This document shows, in pieces, positions 35,607-43,200 of a stretch of 48,369 nt of DNA; within the stretch, counting starts at the first letter, position 1, and each line of letters opens with the position of its first letter. The translations under genes and the position numbers were made by a program. Below the pieces are notes generated by a model. The model was not told the origin of the DNA. It worked only from the letters and a program-made list of their open reading frames with translations, and did no database searches. Source of the stretch: Bacteroidales bacterium UBA3824 (GTDB taxonomy: Bacteria; Bacteroidota; Bacteroidia; Bacteroidales; UBA3824); contig DGIK01000095.1 of assembly GCA_002393195.1 (NCBI GenBank), forward strand, positions 1 to 48,369, given 5' to 3'.

Positions 35607-36089
35607 ATGGAAGTTGTTATTCTTCACGGGCATAAACACGTTGGCAAAACCTCTGTTCTTAATTTGTTGTATGACAAAGTAAAAAGTAATGGTTATGCAG
35701 AAATTGCCCCAAAAGAAAGTGCAATCGACTTCTTGAAAAGAATCAAACTGCCATCAATAAACGTTACAAGATTGGAGAAAGAAATTGTCAAAGGAGCGAA
35801 AGGAAATATAGGCAATGATTTCAATGCACAATTTTCTGTCAATGGCAAATCTGTTTGTATATTCTCAATGGGTGACTATGCAACCGTACTGAAATATGTT
35901 TTAAAATTTACAGTTGACGTTGTTGTTATCGCCTATAACGACAACTTTCTACCCTTGTCGAGATATATAAAACCACTGCCTAATCCTCTAAATGTTTTTT
36001 CACAATCAGCAAGTTCATCACCATTTGTAAGTGACAACGAGAGGAAAAGGGATGATATATTTGACAGAATAATTGACTTAACTAAATAG
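35607..36089 (+). CDS. Small P-loop NTPase
   Basis: This 160-residue protein begins MEVVILHGHKHVGKTSVLNL, with a Walker A GHKHVGKT (8-15). VCIFSMGDYATVL may be the Walker B strand region, and VDVVVIAYND forms the next strand. The size and layout suggest a kinase-like or GTPase-like P-loop protein, but no G4 motif (NKxD) is present. The substrate is unknown. It is part of the AT-rich cassette. Confidence 0.65.
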   Translation: MEVVILHGHKHVGKTSVLNLLYDKVKSNGYAEIAPKESAIDFLKRIKLPSINVTRLEKEIVKGAKGNIGNDFNAQFSVNGKSVCIFSMGDYATVLKYVLKFTVDVVVIAYNDNFLPLSRYIKPLPNPLNVFSQSASSSPFVSDNERKRDDIFDRIIDLTK

Positions 36090-36155
36090 TATAGCAATTA
36101 CTAGTTATATTTAATAAATCAATAGAAAAGAGTTGAATTTAAACAATCACTGAAA

Positions 36156-36392
36156 ATGGCAATGGCAACTTGTGTTTTGATGTTCAAGAATGGTAACAAT
36201 CAGTATGTGAGGATTCCTGATTATTACGACAGATACGAATGGAACGAAGACGATGGCTTTTTTTCGTTGTTTGGTCTAAAATTGAAATATAATTACGATA
36301 CGAAAGAATACGAAGTGTATCAACGTACAAGGCTTGCTAAGGTTAGAATGAAGGCAATCAATGGCTATTTCTTTGAGTCGGATGATGATTGA
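36156..36392 (+). CDS. Small protein of unknown function
   Basis: This 78-residue acidic protein (MAMATCVLMFKNGNNQYVRI...) is rich in Tyr and Asp and probably all-beta in its first half. I recognise no family. It closes the run of co-directional genes and is directly followed by a strong terminator, which supports it being a real last gene of the unit. Confidence 0.5.
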   Translation: MAMATCVLMFKNGNNQYVRIPDYYDRYEWNEDDGFFSLFGLKLKYNYDTKEYEVYQRTRLAKVRMKAINGYFFESDDD

Positions 36393-36400
36393 CCGCCTAC

Positions 36401-36444
36401 AAAAATACCTTGCCAAATCCCTCGAAATTTGGCAAGGTATTTTT
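36401..36444. terminator. Strong intrinsic terminator ending the AT-rich cassette
   Basis: AAAAATACCTTGCCAAAT (36401-36418) is perfectly complementary to ATTTGGCAAGGTATTTTT (36427-36444), an 18-bp stem with A/T flanks. Confidence 0.9.
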
Positions 36445-36550
36445 GTTTCTAACATCGCCGCCGTAAATTGTACATTTCTCTAATGCAGCGTTAATGCAGT
36501 CAAAATCGAGAATAAATCCGAAAATCATATAAAAATTTCCGAATCTTTTC

Positions 36551-36558
36551 TATCTTTG
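36551..36558 (+). promoter_or_regulatory. Putative -7 element TATCTTTG of the ORF6N gene
   Basis: This is an exact TAnnTTTG match, 53 nt before the ATG at 36612. An imperfect inverted repeat (AACCGGTC ... GACTGGTT) follows in the leader. Confidence 0.6.
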
Positions 36559-36611
36559 CAATCAGTAACCGGTCACCAATTACGACTGGTTCGTAAAAAC
36601 TTGTTATCAAA

Positions 36612-37475
36612 ATGGAAAGCGAAATTTCGGTTATACAGAATAAGATATTAGTAATTCGTAATCAGCAAGTTATGATAGACAGAGACATTGCTGAATTGTA
36701 CGGAGTGGAGACAAAAGTGCTTAATCAGGCGGTCAAAAGAAACATCGAGAGGTTTCCTGAAAACTTTATGTTTCAATTAGATGAGATAGAATTTAAAAAT
36801 TGGAGGTCACAATTTGTGACCTCCAATTCAGACAAAATGGGTTTAAGACGTCCACCATACGCATTTACAGAACAAGGCGTTGCAATGCTTAGTGCCGTAT
36901 TGAAAAGTGAAACTGCGATAAAGGTAAGCATACAGATAATGAATGCTTTCGTTGCTATGCGAAGGTTTATGCAAAACAATTTGCAGTTGTTTGACGAAAT
37001 TGTTGCAATCAAGCATCATCAATTGGATACCGACCGCCGCATCGACGAACTTTTTGCGCGGATGGACAAATACGCCATAGACGATACACAGGGCATCTTT
37101 TTTCAGGGACAAATTTTTGACGCATACGCTAAGTTTGAAAATTTCATTGCACAAGCGCAAACTTCCATTGTGTTGATAGACAATTATATAGACCTTTCTG
37201 TGCTTGAACGTCTTACTAAAAAACGCAGCGGGATTCCAATCACAATTTATACAAGTGCACAATCCAAAATTACTCAACAGGATATTCAAAGTTTCAATGC
37301 ACAGTATCCATTGCTTAATGTCAAATATACCAAAACAATTCACGACCGATTTTTGATAATTGACAACCAAACTCTTTATCATATCGGCGCGTCTCTCAAA
37401 GATTTGGGTAAAAAATGTTTTGCATTTGATGTGTTTGATTCTAGTTTCATCGTAGATATTATGGCGAAATTGTAG
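36612..37475 (+). CDS. ORF6N-domain DNA-binding protein with C-terminal PLD-like domain
   Basis: This 287-residue protein has an N-terminal ORF6N domain (about 8-95), a phage-derived DNA-binding domain: VIRNQQVMIDRDIAELYGVETKVLNQAVKRN, RFPENFMFQL, RPPYAFTEQGVAMLSAVL. A helical linker follows (110-150). The C-terminal domain (about 165-287) resembles one phospholipase-D-like half (FIAQAQTSIVLIDNYIDLSVLERL, HDRFLIIDNQTLYHIGASLKDLGKKCF). The HDRF...GASLKD arrangement recalls HxK motifs but lacks the catalytic lysine, so nuclease activity is doubtful. Such proteins are common accessory genes in Bacteroidota. Confidence 0.85.
   Translation: MESEISVIQNKILVIRNQQVMIDRDIAELYGVETKVLNQAVKRNIERFPENFMFQLDEIEFKNWRSQFVTSNSDKMGLRRPPYAFTEQGVAMLSAVLKSETAIKVSIQIMNAFVAMRRFMQNNLQLFDEIVAIKHHQLDTDRRIDELFARMDKYAIDDTQGIFFQGQIFDAYAKFENFIAQAQTSIVLIDNYIDLSVLERLTKKRSGIPITIYTSAQSKITQQDIQSFNAQYPLLNVKYTKTIHDRFLIIDNQTLYHIGASLKDLGKKCFAFDVFDSSFIVDIMAKL
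36798..36828. repeat. Perfect 31-nt palindrome inside the ORF6N gene
   Basis: AATTGGAGGTCACAA (36798-36812), one central T, then the exact complement TTGTGACCTCCAATT (36814-36828). It encodes the NWRSQFVTSN segment between two conserved ORF6N blocks. Confidence 0.9.
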
Positions 37476-37502
37476 GCAACATATATTTACCACCATCATT
37501 TC

Positions 37503-37541
37503 TGTAAAATTTCCTTACACAACCTGTAAAAAATCTTTACA
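37503..37541. promoter_or_regulatory. Two TGTAA-N7-TTACA sites, 22 bp apart
   Basis: TGTAA-N7-TTACA occurs at 37503-37519 and again at 37525-37541, in phase by two helical turns. A third palindrome, TGTAACGTTACA, lies at 37609-37620, 21 nt before the amidase start codon. Together they look like an operator region for a dimeric regulator, possibly CRP/FNR-like; the regulator is not identified. Confidence 0.45.
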
Positions 37542-37641
37542 CTTTTACATCACTCACCAATCGTTACAATACTAACAATCAACTACTTGCCGATATTGGC
37601 ACAAAATCTGTAACGTTACAATCAAACAAAACAATTACATT

Positions 37642-38682
37642 ATGAAAAAAGCGATTAAAATATTCTTCATCAGCCTGTTGTGCTTGATGATTTTGGCGGG
37701 GGTGCTCGTCTATATGGCGTTTGGCGACTTGGTGAGCGGCGCGTTGTCGGTGAAAAAAATCGACGACAAGTTTTATTATATGGAATACAGCGGCGACGAC
37801 GGTTTCGACGAGTTTATCGAGACTGGCGGCGCCAAGGATGCCGGTCAACTCGTGGAAAAAATCACATATTTCCTCTCCAAGGGTCATTACAAGCCTGATG
37901 CTCAGCCAGATTCAATGAAATTTGGGTGTGCAGCCTTCACCGTCAAAACCAACGGCGGCGAAGTCCTGATGGGCAGAAATTTCGACTACAATTCGTCCAA
38001 CACGATTGTACTGCACGCCAAACCTAAACGCGGCTACCAGTACATTTCGACCTTCAATTTGGAGTTTTTCGGATTTGGCGACGATTATATGCCGGAAGAT
38101 TTTGTGAGCAAATACAGGGCGTTGAGCGTGTTGTTTGTTGCGCTCGACGGCGTCAACGAAAAGGGCTTTGCAATCGCGGACTTGATGGCGGGCGACGACG
38201 TGGAGACTCATCAAAACACCGAAAAACCCGACCTCACAACAACCGCCGCAATTGCCTATCTCCTGAAAAACGCCGCTACTGTCAACGAGGCAATCGAACT
38301 TCTCAACAAAATTGATATGCACTCCGACATCGGCTCCGCGCACCATTACGCAATGTCAGACACGACAGGCAAAAGCGTTGTGATTGAATACGTTGACAAT
38401 CAAATGATAGTAACGCCCACGCCCGCCGTCACCAACCATTACCTCTGTGAAAAAAAGCGCAATGTTGGACTTTGGGAAACCGACCACCGCTACGATAATC
38501 TCTGCGACCGTTACGAATCCTCGCACGGCATTATGGACGAAAACCAACTTTTTGAGTCCATCAAATCCGTGGCGCAATATCCAACCACTCAATACACTAT
38601 GGTCATCAACCTCTCTCAAAAGAGCGTAACGTATTATTCACAGCGCAAATTCGACGAAGGGCACAGGTTTGAACTGAAATAA
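37642..38682 (+). CDS. Linear amide C-N hydrolase (choloylglycine hydrolase/acyltransferase-like Ntn family)
   Basis: This 346-residue protein has an N-terminal membrane segment or signal (about 5-27). An Ntn-hydrolase domain begins near FGCAAFTVK, with candidate nucleophile C96, followed by GGEVLMGRNFDY (R112, D115). Further family blocks are VNEKGFAIADL, AIAYLLKNAATVNEAIELL, SAHHYAMSDTTGKSVVIEY and VTNHYL. Members cleave amide bonds in bile salts, penicillin V or N-acyl amino acids. The nucleophile is not at the N terminus as written, so it would need processing of the first 95 residues or belong to a variant. The substrate is unknown. Three palindromes precede the gene. Confidence 0.82.
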   Translation: MKKAIKIFFISLLCLMILAGVLVYMAFGDLVSGALSVKKIDDKFYYMEYSGDDGFDEFIETGGAKDAGQLVEKITYFLSKGHYKPDAQPDSMKFGCAAFTVKTNGGEVLMGRNFDYNSSNTIVLHAKPKRGYQYISTFNLEFFGFGDDYMPEDFVSKYRALSVLFVALDGVNEKGFAIADLMAGDDVETHQNTEKPDLTTTAAIAYLLKNAATVNEAIELLNKIDMHSDIGSAHHYAMSDTTGKSVVIEYVDNQMIVTPTPAVTNHYLCEKKRNVGLWETDHRYDNLCDRYESSHGIMDENQLFESIKSVAQYPTTQYTMVINLSQKSVTYYSQRKFDEGHRFELK

Positions 38683-38695
38683 AAATACAATGCAT

Positions 38696-38756
38696 AATTC
38701 ATAATGCATAATTCATAATCGCCGTCCGCCAGAAGCCCAATTATGCATTATGAATT
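38696..38756. repeat. AT-rich inverted repeat between convergent genes
   Basis: AATTCATAATGCATAATT (38696-38713) is perfectly complementary to AATTATGCATTATGAATT (38739-38756). The left arm lies in a tandem pair of GCATAATTCATAAT. The hairpin could terminate both convergent genes, but it lacks GC-rich character and resembles dispersed repeats of this type in Bacteroidota. Confidence 0.75.
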
Positions 38757-38761
38757 ATGAA

Positions 38762-39214
38762 TTAATTGTTATTGTTATTATTATTGTTGTTATTATTATT
38801 ATTGTTGTTATTTGACGAGCCGCCGCCGGAGGAGTATGATGACGAACTACTTGATGATGAATACGATGTGTAGGACGACGTGCTGCCGATGTAGCCGATG
38901 GAAGACCCACCGGAAGAAGGCGAGATAATGTGTTCTTTGGGAATGACATAAAACTTGCCGTCAACAATTTCAACATCCTTTACGTTCTTTGCCTTGTCTG
39001 CGTCCATCTTAATATTGACAGCTTTGATTTGTCGGGCTTGGACGTAAAACAAAATATGCGCACCCGTCCCCACGACCTTTGCACCGGCAGTGTGTATGAA
39101 GTCAAAAATGTAATTCAACGTCCCGTTGTCCATCGTTGGGTAATACGCCGCAAAATCATACGTATTTTTGGCGTGGACAAGATCCTTGTATGTCTCTATC
39201 GGTTTGTTAATCAT
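38762..39214 (-). CDS. Ser/Gly/Tyr- and poly-Asn-tailed small protein coupled to a radical SAM enzyme
   Basis: This 150-residue protein has a folded-looking N-terminal part (1-97; MINKPIETYKDLVHAKNTYD, then TLNYIFDFIHTAGAKVVGTG and DVEIVDGKFYVIPKEHI). A low-complexity tail follows: SGGSSIGYIGSTSSYTSY, a Ser run, SGGGSS and about 16 Asn. Its ATG overlaps the stop of the radical SAM gene by 4 nt (ATGA), so translation is coupled. This architecture (conserved leader-like part, repetitive tail, adjacent SPASM enzyme) is what one expects of a ribosomally made, post-translationally modified substrate. No known precursor family is recognised. An accessory role without modification is the alternative. 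Confidence 0.65.
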   Translation of the reverse strand: MINKPIETYKDLVHAKNTYDFAAYYPTMDNGTLNYIFDFIHTAGAKVVGTGAHILFYVQARQIKAVNIKMDADKAKNVKDVEIVDGKFYVIPKEHIISPSSGGSSIGYIGSTSSYTSYSSSSSSSSYSSGGGSSNNNNNNNNNNNNNNNN

Positions 39215-40932
39215 AGTGTTAAGCCCTCCAAATAATTAAACTCCGCATTTTGGAACGGCAGGTTGATTGCCGCGATGTGGTAGTATGCGTTGTTTTTTTG
39301 TTTAACGTAATGATAATCACGCAGATGCGTGGTCGTGAAGAAAATGTTGTTGGGATTTTCTTTCGACAAATATTTCTTGAAACCGCTGAGGAAAGCGGTC
39401 AAATCATAGACATAAAAACCGTCTTCCTCGCAGTCTTCCAAAACAAATTTATAGACCTGCAATGTCGCCACGTGCTTTTGTTTCAATCGTTGTTCGTCGC
39501 CATAGACGTGGCAGTCGCCGCTCAGGAGTTGAACGAAAAGCGCATTGTTTTGCGGATAGTCGCTTTCGGCTTCGAGCACTTCCTTGCGGACGCAGATTTT
39601 CACGTCAAACCCGCTGAAAATCTGCAATATCTGACGACTATTTTTCATCAATTGCGATTGCAACGGATACCGCTCGCCGCCCACCTCCAAAATGAACGCA
39701 TCCGGGTCGTAAATGTAACGCAGTTTTGGGTCTTTGGCTATCAAATCCAACAACGAATTTTCCTGATAAACCGTTGGTACAAAGTCGTTTGCACGGTTTG
39801 GATGCATTTTCAGGAGATAATTGTAAGCCGTCGCGGAAGGATTGTCGTCGGGGCGGAAATTGCGTTTTTTGTACAATTCCTTTTGCAAAAGGCATGTGTA
39901 AGACTTGTCGGAATGGTAAACATTCTTTACAAACGGACAACCCGTCTTGCACAAATAAAGATATTGACAGGCGGCGCACTCATCGTTGAATCCAACATTA
40001 TTATGAGCCGTAAGTATTTTAATTTCAGCATTTTGCAAAATCTCATCGACAGAGTTTTCATAAATATTTCCATACTTGAACTCCTCGTGCCCCTGCCCAC
40101 GCACGCACGAATATATGTCGCCATTTTTTTCCAACAGGAAAAACTTTTCGCCGCAGTTGTCGCAATTAGTGCAATAATCTGGCGAGAACTCCGCAAACCA
40201 CGCCCCGTTGACGCCCTTGTCCAAATCCGTGCCGTCAAACTCGCGGTGCATCCGCCTGAAAAACTCCACTTGGTCGCTCTCGCCGAGCGCATGGAGGACG
40301 CCGTTGCTGTTATAATCGAATCCAATCATAAAATTGAAGTCGTTCATATCCAAACACGTCTCGCGATGCAGAAATTTGATGTCTTCAATGATTTGGTCTA
40401 TATGTTGGTAATGCTCGTTGAAAATGGTTGCCGAAACTTTTTTCCTGTTTGGGATAGTGCGCAACAATTCAACATTTTGCAGTATCTTGTCTAATGTTTT
40501 GGTTCCACCCTTTGTAACGCGGTAATCCTCATGCAACGACAACGGCAAATCGAGGCTGCCACTTATTGAAACGTTGAACTCCCTGATTGTGTCGATGTGC
40601 CTATCAATGGAATAGAGATTGGTCTTGATATGAGGCCGCCCGACACGGAATCCCGCAGTGGATATTTCATCGTAATTATCATTGTAATAATCACTTATAT
40701 ATTTGACGACATCCCTAAAATCGTCCTTGCTCAACGTCGAAACCTCGCCGCCGTGCAGCGAAATATTGAAAGGCATCACTCCCCCACCCCTGAACTTCTT
40801 GACCGCAAAATCCAAGGTTTCCAACGGCTTGTATTGCTGCATACGGTCTTTGGTATTGTCTTCGAGGTAACAATACCTGCAAGCCATATCACAAGCCAAC
40901 GTCGGAACGTATAGGAGGTGGACGAATTTCAT
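39211..40932 (-). CDS. Radical SAM/SPASM-domain protein, peptide-maturase-like
   Basis: This 573-residue protein carries the radical SAM cluster motif CDMACRYC (C14, C18, C21), followed by FNISLHGGEVSTL and NVSISGSLD. A SPASM-type region follows (about 240-340) with CTNCDNC, YSCVRG and the closing C-x2-C-x5-C-x3-C series in DECAACQYLYLCKTGCPF. About 200 C-terminal residues beyond the SPASM region, including IFSGFDVKICVRKE and FVLEDCEEDGFYVYDLTAFL, match no domain I know. SPASM enzymes typically modify peptides or proteins in the cytosol. The small Ser/Asn-rich protein encoded with a 4-nt overlap downstream is the obvious candidate substrate. Confidence 0.85.
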   Translation of the reverse strand: MKFVHLLYVPTLACDMACRYCYLEDNTKDRMQQYKPLETLDFAVKKFRGGGVMPFNISLHGGEVSTLSKDDFRDVVKYISDYYNDNYDEISTAGFRVGRPHIKTNLYSIDRHIDTIREFNVSISGSLDLPLSLHEDYRVTKGGTKTLDKILQNVELLRTIPNRKKVSATIFNEHYQHIDQIIEDIKFLHRETCLDMNDFNFMIGFDYNSNGVLHALGESDQVEFFRRMHREFDGTDLDKGVNGAWFAEFSPDYCTNCDNCGEKFFLLEKNGDIYSCVRGQGHEEFKYGNIYENSVDEILQNAEIKILTAHNNVGFNDECAACQYLYLCKTGCPFVKNVYHSDKSYTCLLQKELYKKRNFRPDDNPSATAYNYLLKMHPNRANDFVPTVYQENSLLDLIAKDPKLRYIYDPDAFILEVGGERYPLQSQLMKNSRQILQIFSGFDVKICVRKEVLEAESDYPQNNALFVQLLSGDCHVYGDEQRLKQKHVATLQVYKFVLEDCEEDGFYVYDLTAFLSGFKKYLSKENPNNIFFTTTHLRDYHYVKQKNNAYYHIAAINLPFQNAEFNYLEGLTL

Positions 40933-40991
40933 TTGGCGATTTGTTGAATTGTGAATTTTGAATTTTTAATTTCTAATTTCTAATTATCAAC

Positions 40992-42278
40992 TCAATACTC
41001 CGTTACTGTTGTCGGCGAATCCTTGAACACCTTGTCGGAGAGATTGCAGGATTTGGGAATGGAAGCGGATTTCAGTTTTTTGCAACTTCGGAATGCCGAG
41101 CCACGGATTTCCTTCACGGAGGGCGGTATCACTACTTCCGTCAATTCCGTATCAAAAAATGCACGTGAGCCGATGCGCAGAAGTTGGGATTTGTCCTCAA
41201 AAATCAATTTGTTCAAGCAAGTAAGGCTAAACGCCTGTTCGCCAATGCGTTGAACAGAGGCAGGAATTGTGATTTCTTGCAATCCTGTCCGCGAAAATGT
41301 GAAGGCGTGGATTTCGGTGAGGTTTTTGGGTAAGGTGATTTTCTCGATACCAAAACACCCACAAAACGCATACGCGCCGATTGAATCCATTTCGGATGGC
41401 AAATCACTGATGGTCATCGACGCACACTCATTAAAAGCGTATCCACCGATATACCTCAGCGACGACGGAAAATCGACGTGCGACAACATATAGCAACCGT
41501 CAAAAGCGTGTCCGCCAATGTATTTGAGATTTTTTGGGAGGTTGATTTCCATCAAATCCTCGCAACCTTCAAAAGCGTGTCCGCGCAATGTGTCGATGGA
41601 ATTTGGCAACGTTACCGACACAAGATTGGTCGAATTGAAAACATCGCCACGGATGCCCTTGACGGGGATTCCGTCGATTTCGTCGGGAATCACGAGCGAC
41701 TCGCCGCCCGTCAACCCCTCGGTATAAAACCTCACATATTTGCCGTCGGGCGCGTCCTCGTAGAAAACGTGCGGTTTTAGGAACATCAACGCCGGTATCA
41801 GGAACGTGAAAGCCACGATTATCCCAAGCCGCAACCACTTCTGATTCTTGCACTTATCATAAAGCTGAGGCGCAATAACGTCGGAAAATTTTTCGTCGGG
41901 GCGTGCCTTAATTTCCTTCGTCAAAAACGCTTTGAGATCCGATTTTTGGAACTTATGCCATATCCAAAAATTAATCAAAATCAGAACAATAGCCGAAAAA
42001 TTTGAATAATGGAACGTCCTAAACAACGTAATGATTATCAAATTGATAGGCGCAGAAATGAGCGTTGCCGTCAGTTTCTTCTTCTCGAAATGTGTGAGAG
42101 AATCATTCTTGACGTCAAAACCCGACGCCGTGAGTTCGCGGTCGATAATTCCATCGAGTATCTGCGCCTCCGACTTGCCCACAAACATCGGGTCAATCAC
42201 CGGCTGCCCCTGATACGGCGGCGTCTGCGCTTTCGACTGATACTGCGGCGGTATTGGTGGTGGTGTATCTGGGTTCAT
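40992..42278 (-). CDS. Membrane protein with BspA-like leucine-rich repeats
   Basis: The start at 42278 (MNPDTPPPIPPQYQSKAQTP) follows a -7 element at 42305-42312; a longer frame to 42386 would begin upstream of that promoter. The N terminus is Pro/Gln-rich and cytosolic. Two TM helices come next (LISAPINLIIITLF-type hairpin, about 72-105), then another TM (LGIIVAFTFLIPALMFL, about 150-170). The C-terminal 250 residues are extracytoplasmic LRR_5 repeats of the form LVSVTLPNSIDTLRGHAFEGCEDL, repeated about nine times. BspA-like LRRs mediate binding to proteins or host surfaces. The partner is unknown. Confidence 0.85.
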   Translation of the reverse strand: MNPDTPPPIPPQYQSKAQTPPYQGQPVIDPMFVGKSEAQILDGIIDRELTASGFDVKNDSLTHFEKKKLTATLISAPINLIIITLFRTFHYSNFSAIVLILINFWIWHKFQKSDLKAFLTKEIKARPDEKFSDVIAPQLYDKCKNQKWLRLGIIVAFTFLIPALMFLKPHVFYEDAPDGKYVRFYTEGLTGGESLVIPDEIDGIPVKGIRGDVFNSTNLVSVTLPNSIDTLRGHAFEGCEDLMEINLPKNLKYIGGHAFDGCYMLSHVDFPSSLRYIGGYAFNECASMTISDLPSEMDSIGAYAFCGCFGIEKITLPKNLTEIHAFTFSRTGLQEITIPASVQRIGEQAFSLTCLNKLIFEDKSQLLRIGSRAFFDTELTEVVIPPSVKEIRGSAFRSCKKLKSASIPKSCNLSDKVFKDSPTTVTEY

Positions 42279-42304
42279 AATCTTCCAATTAAAAATCAAT
42301 TGCA

Positions 42305-42374
42305 CAAATATATGCCATTCAAGGAATATTTGCAAATATTTTTTTGGGGGGATGGGGAAAAATATATATTTTTG
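42305..42374. promoter_or_regulatory. Divergent promoters with a central 16-bp palindrome
   Basis: The minus -7 TATATTTG (42305-42312) serves the LRR gene. On the plus strand a -33 TTTG (42343-42346), 20 nt and a -7 TATTTTTG (42367-42374) serve the restriction gene. Between them AATATTTGCAAATATT (42325-42340) is a perfect palindrome abutting the -33 element, a plausible operator for the restriction-modification operon. Confidence 0.6.
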
Positions 42375-42397
42375 CATTGTACTCAAACAACATCACT

Positions 42398-43198
42398 ATG
42401 ACACCGCAGAAATTCATATCGCTACTCAGGAATGAGGTGGCAACATACAAAAAATCCCTCGAAACCGACAACCACGATTGGATTGTCAAAGGGTTTATTG
42501 ATGTTGATAAAAACGTCTATACCATTACCAACGACACAAAAGTCGTGTCCAAGATTATTGAGATTCTACTAATTCCTAAACTTGAATCATTTGCAACCAA
42601 AAACGACTTACAATTGGAATTGCCGTCTAAACAAAACTTTTACCCCGATTTGACTTTCAAAGACAATCAGGGGAATATGTTTGCAGTTGACTTAAAATCA
42701 AGTTATTATGATGGGGAAACAGTCAATGCACTCACACTCGGTTCGTATTGGGGATACTTCCGTGACAGAGATTCCATTAAAAATATGGATTATGCCTATA
42801 ATTCGTATAAAGCGCACGTTGTATTGGGAATGTTATATAAAAAAAATGTTGTTGTCAGCAACGAAAAGAAAATTTATTCTGTTGAGGAATTATCTGCAAT
42901 TCATTCCGTTATAGAACAATTCGTATTCTTTGTTCAACCCAAATGGCGAATTGCCGACGACACTCCAGGCAGCGGCAACACTCGAAATATTGGCGGCATT
43001 ACAAATATAAAAAAACTCATTGACGGAGAAGGTCCGTTTGCCGAGTTGGGCGAAGATGTTTTCGATGATTATTGGTGTGGTTATTTCAACAAAACTGATG
43101 CACGCAATGCAGGTATCGGACAACCGCATTATCATAATTTGGCGACCTACAAAGAGTATCTGAAATCCCAATCTGAAAAACTTAACAAATTGAAGTAA
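42398..43198 (+). CDS. EcoRV-like type II restriction endonuclease
   Basis: The 266-residue product (start MTPQKFISLLRNEVATYKKS, set by the -7 element at 42367) resembles EcoRV over most of its length. Shared blocks are DTKVVSKIIEIL, QNFYPDLTF, FAVDLKSSYY, LGSYWGYFRD and GSGNTRNIGGI. Active-site residues correspond to EcoRV E45, D74, D90 and K92 as E55, D84, D98 and K100. EcoRV cuts GATATC to blunt ends; the same or a related target is likely but is inferred from similarity. It forms an operon with the methyltransferase 2 nt downstream. No controller (C) protein gene is adjacent. Confidence 0.92.
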   Translation: MTPQKFISLLRNEVATYKKSLETDNHDWIVKGFIDVDKNVYTITNDTKVVSKIIEILLIPKLESFATKNDLQLELPSKQNFYPDLTFKDNQGNMFAVDLKSSYYDGETVNALTLGSYWGYFRDRDSIKNMDYAYNSYKAHVVLGMLYKKNVVVSNEKKIYSVEELSAIHSVIEQFVFFVQPKWRIADDTPGSGNTRNIGGITNIKKLIDGEGPFAELGEDVFDDYWCGYFNKTDARNAGIGQPHYHNLATYKEYLKSQSEKLNKLK

Positions 43199-43200
43199 AA

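Noticed and set aside
38696..38756. CRISPR-like or insertion-element interpretation of the AT-rich repeats
   Set aside because: There are only two arms of one hairpin, with no spacers and no target duplication.
39250..40494. 414-codon ORF on the plus strand
   Set aside because: It is antisense to the radical SAM gene, whose motifs are unmistakable; the plus frame has no recognisable domain.
42278..42386. N-terminal extension of the LRR protein to 42386
   Set aside because: It would start upstream of a good -7 element and overlap the restriction gene promoter; the ATG at 42278 fits better.
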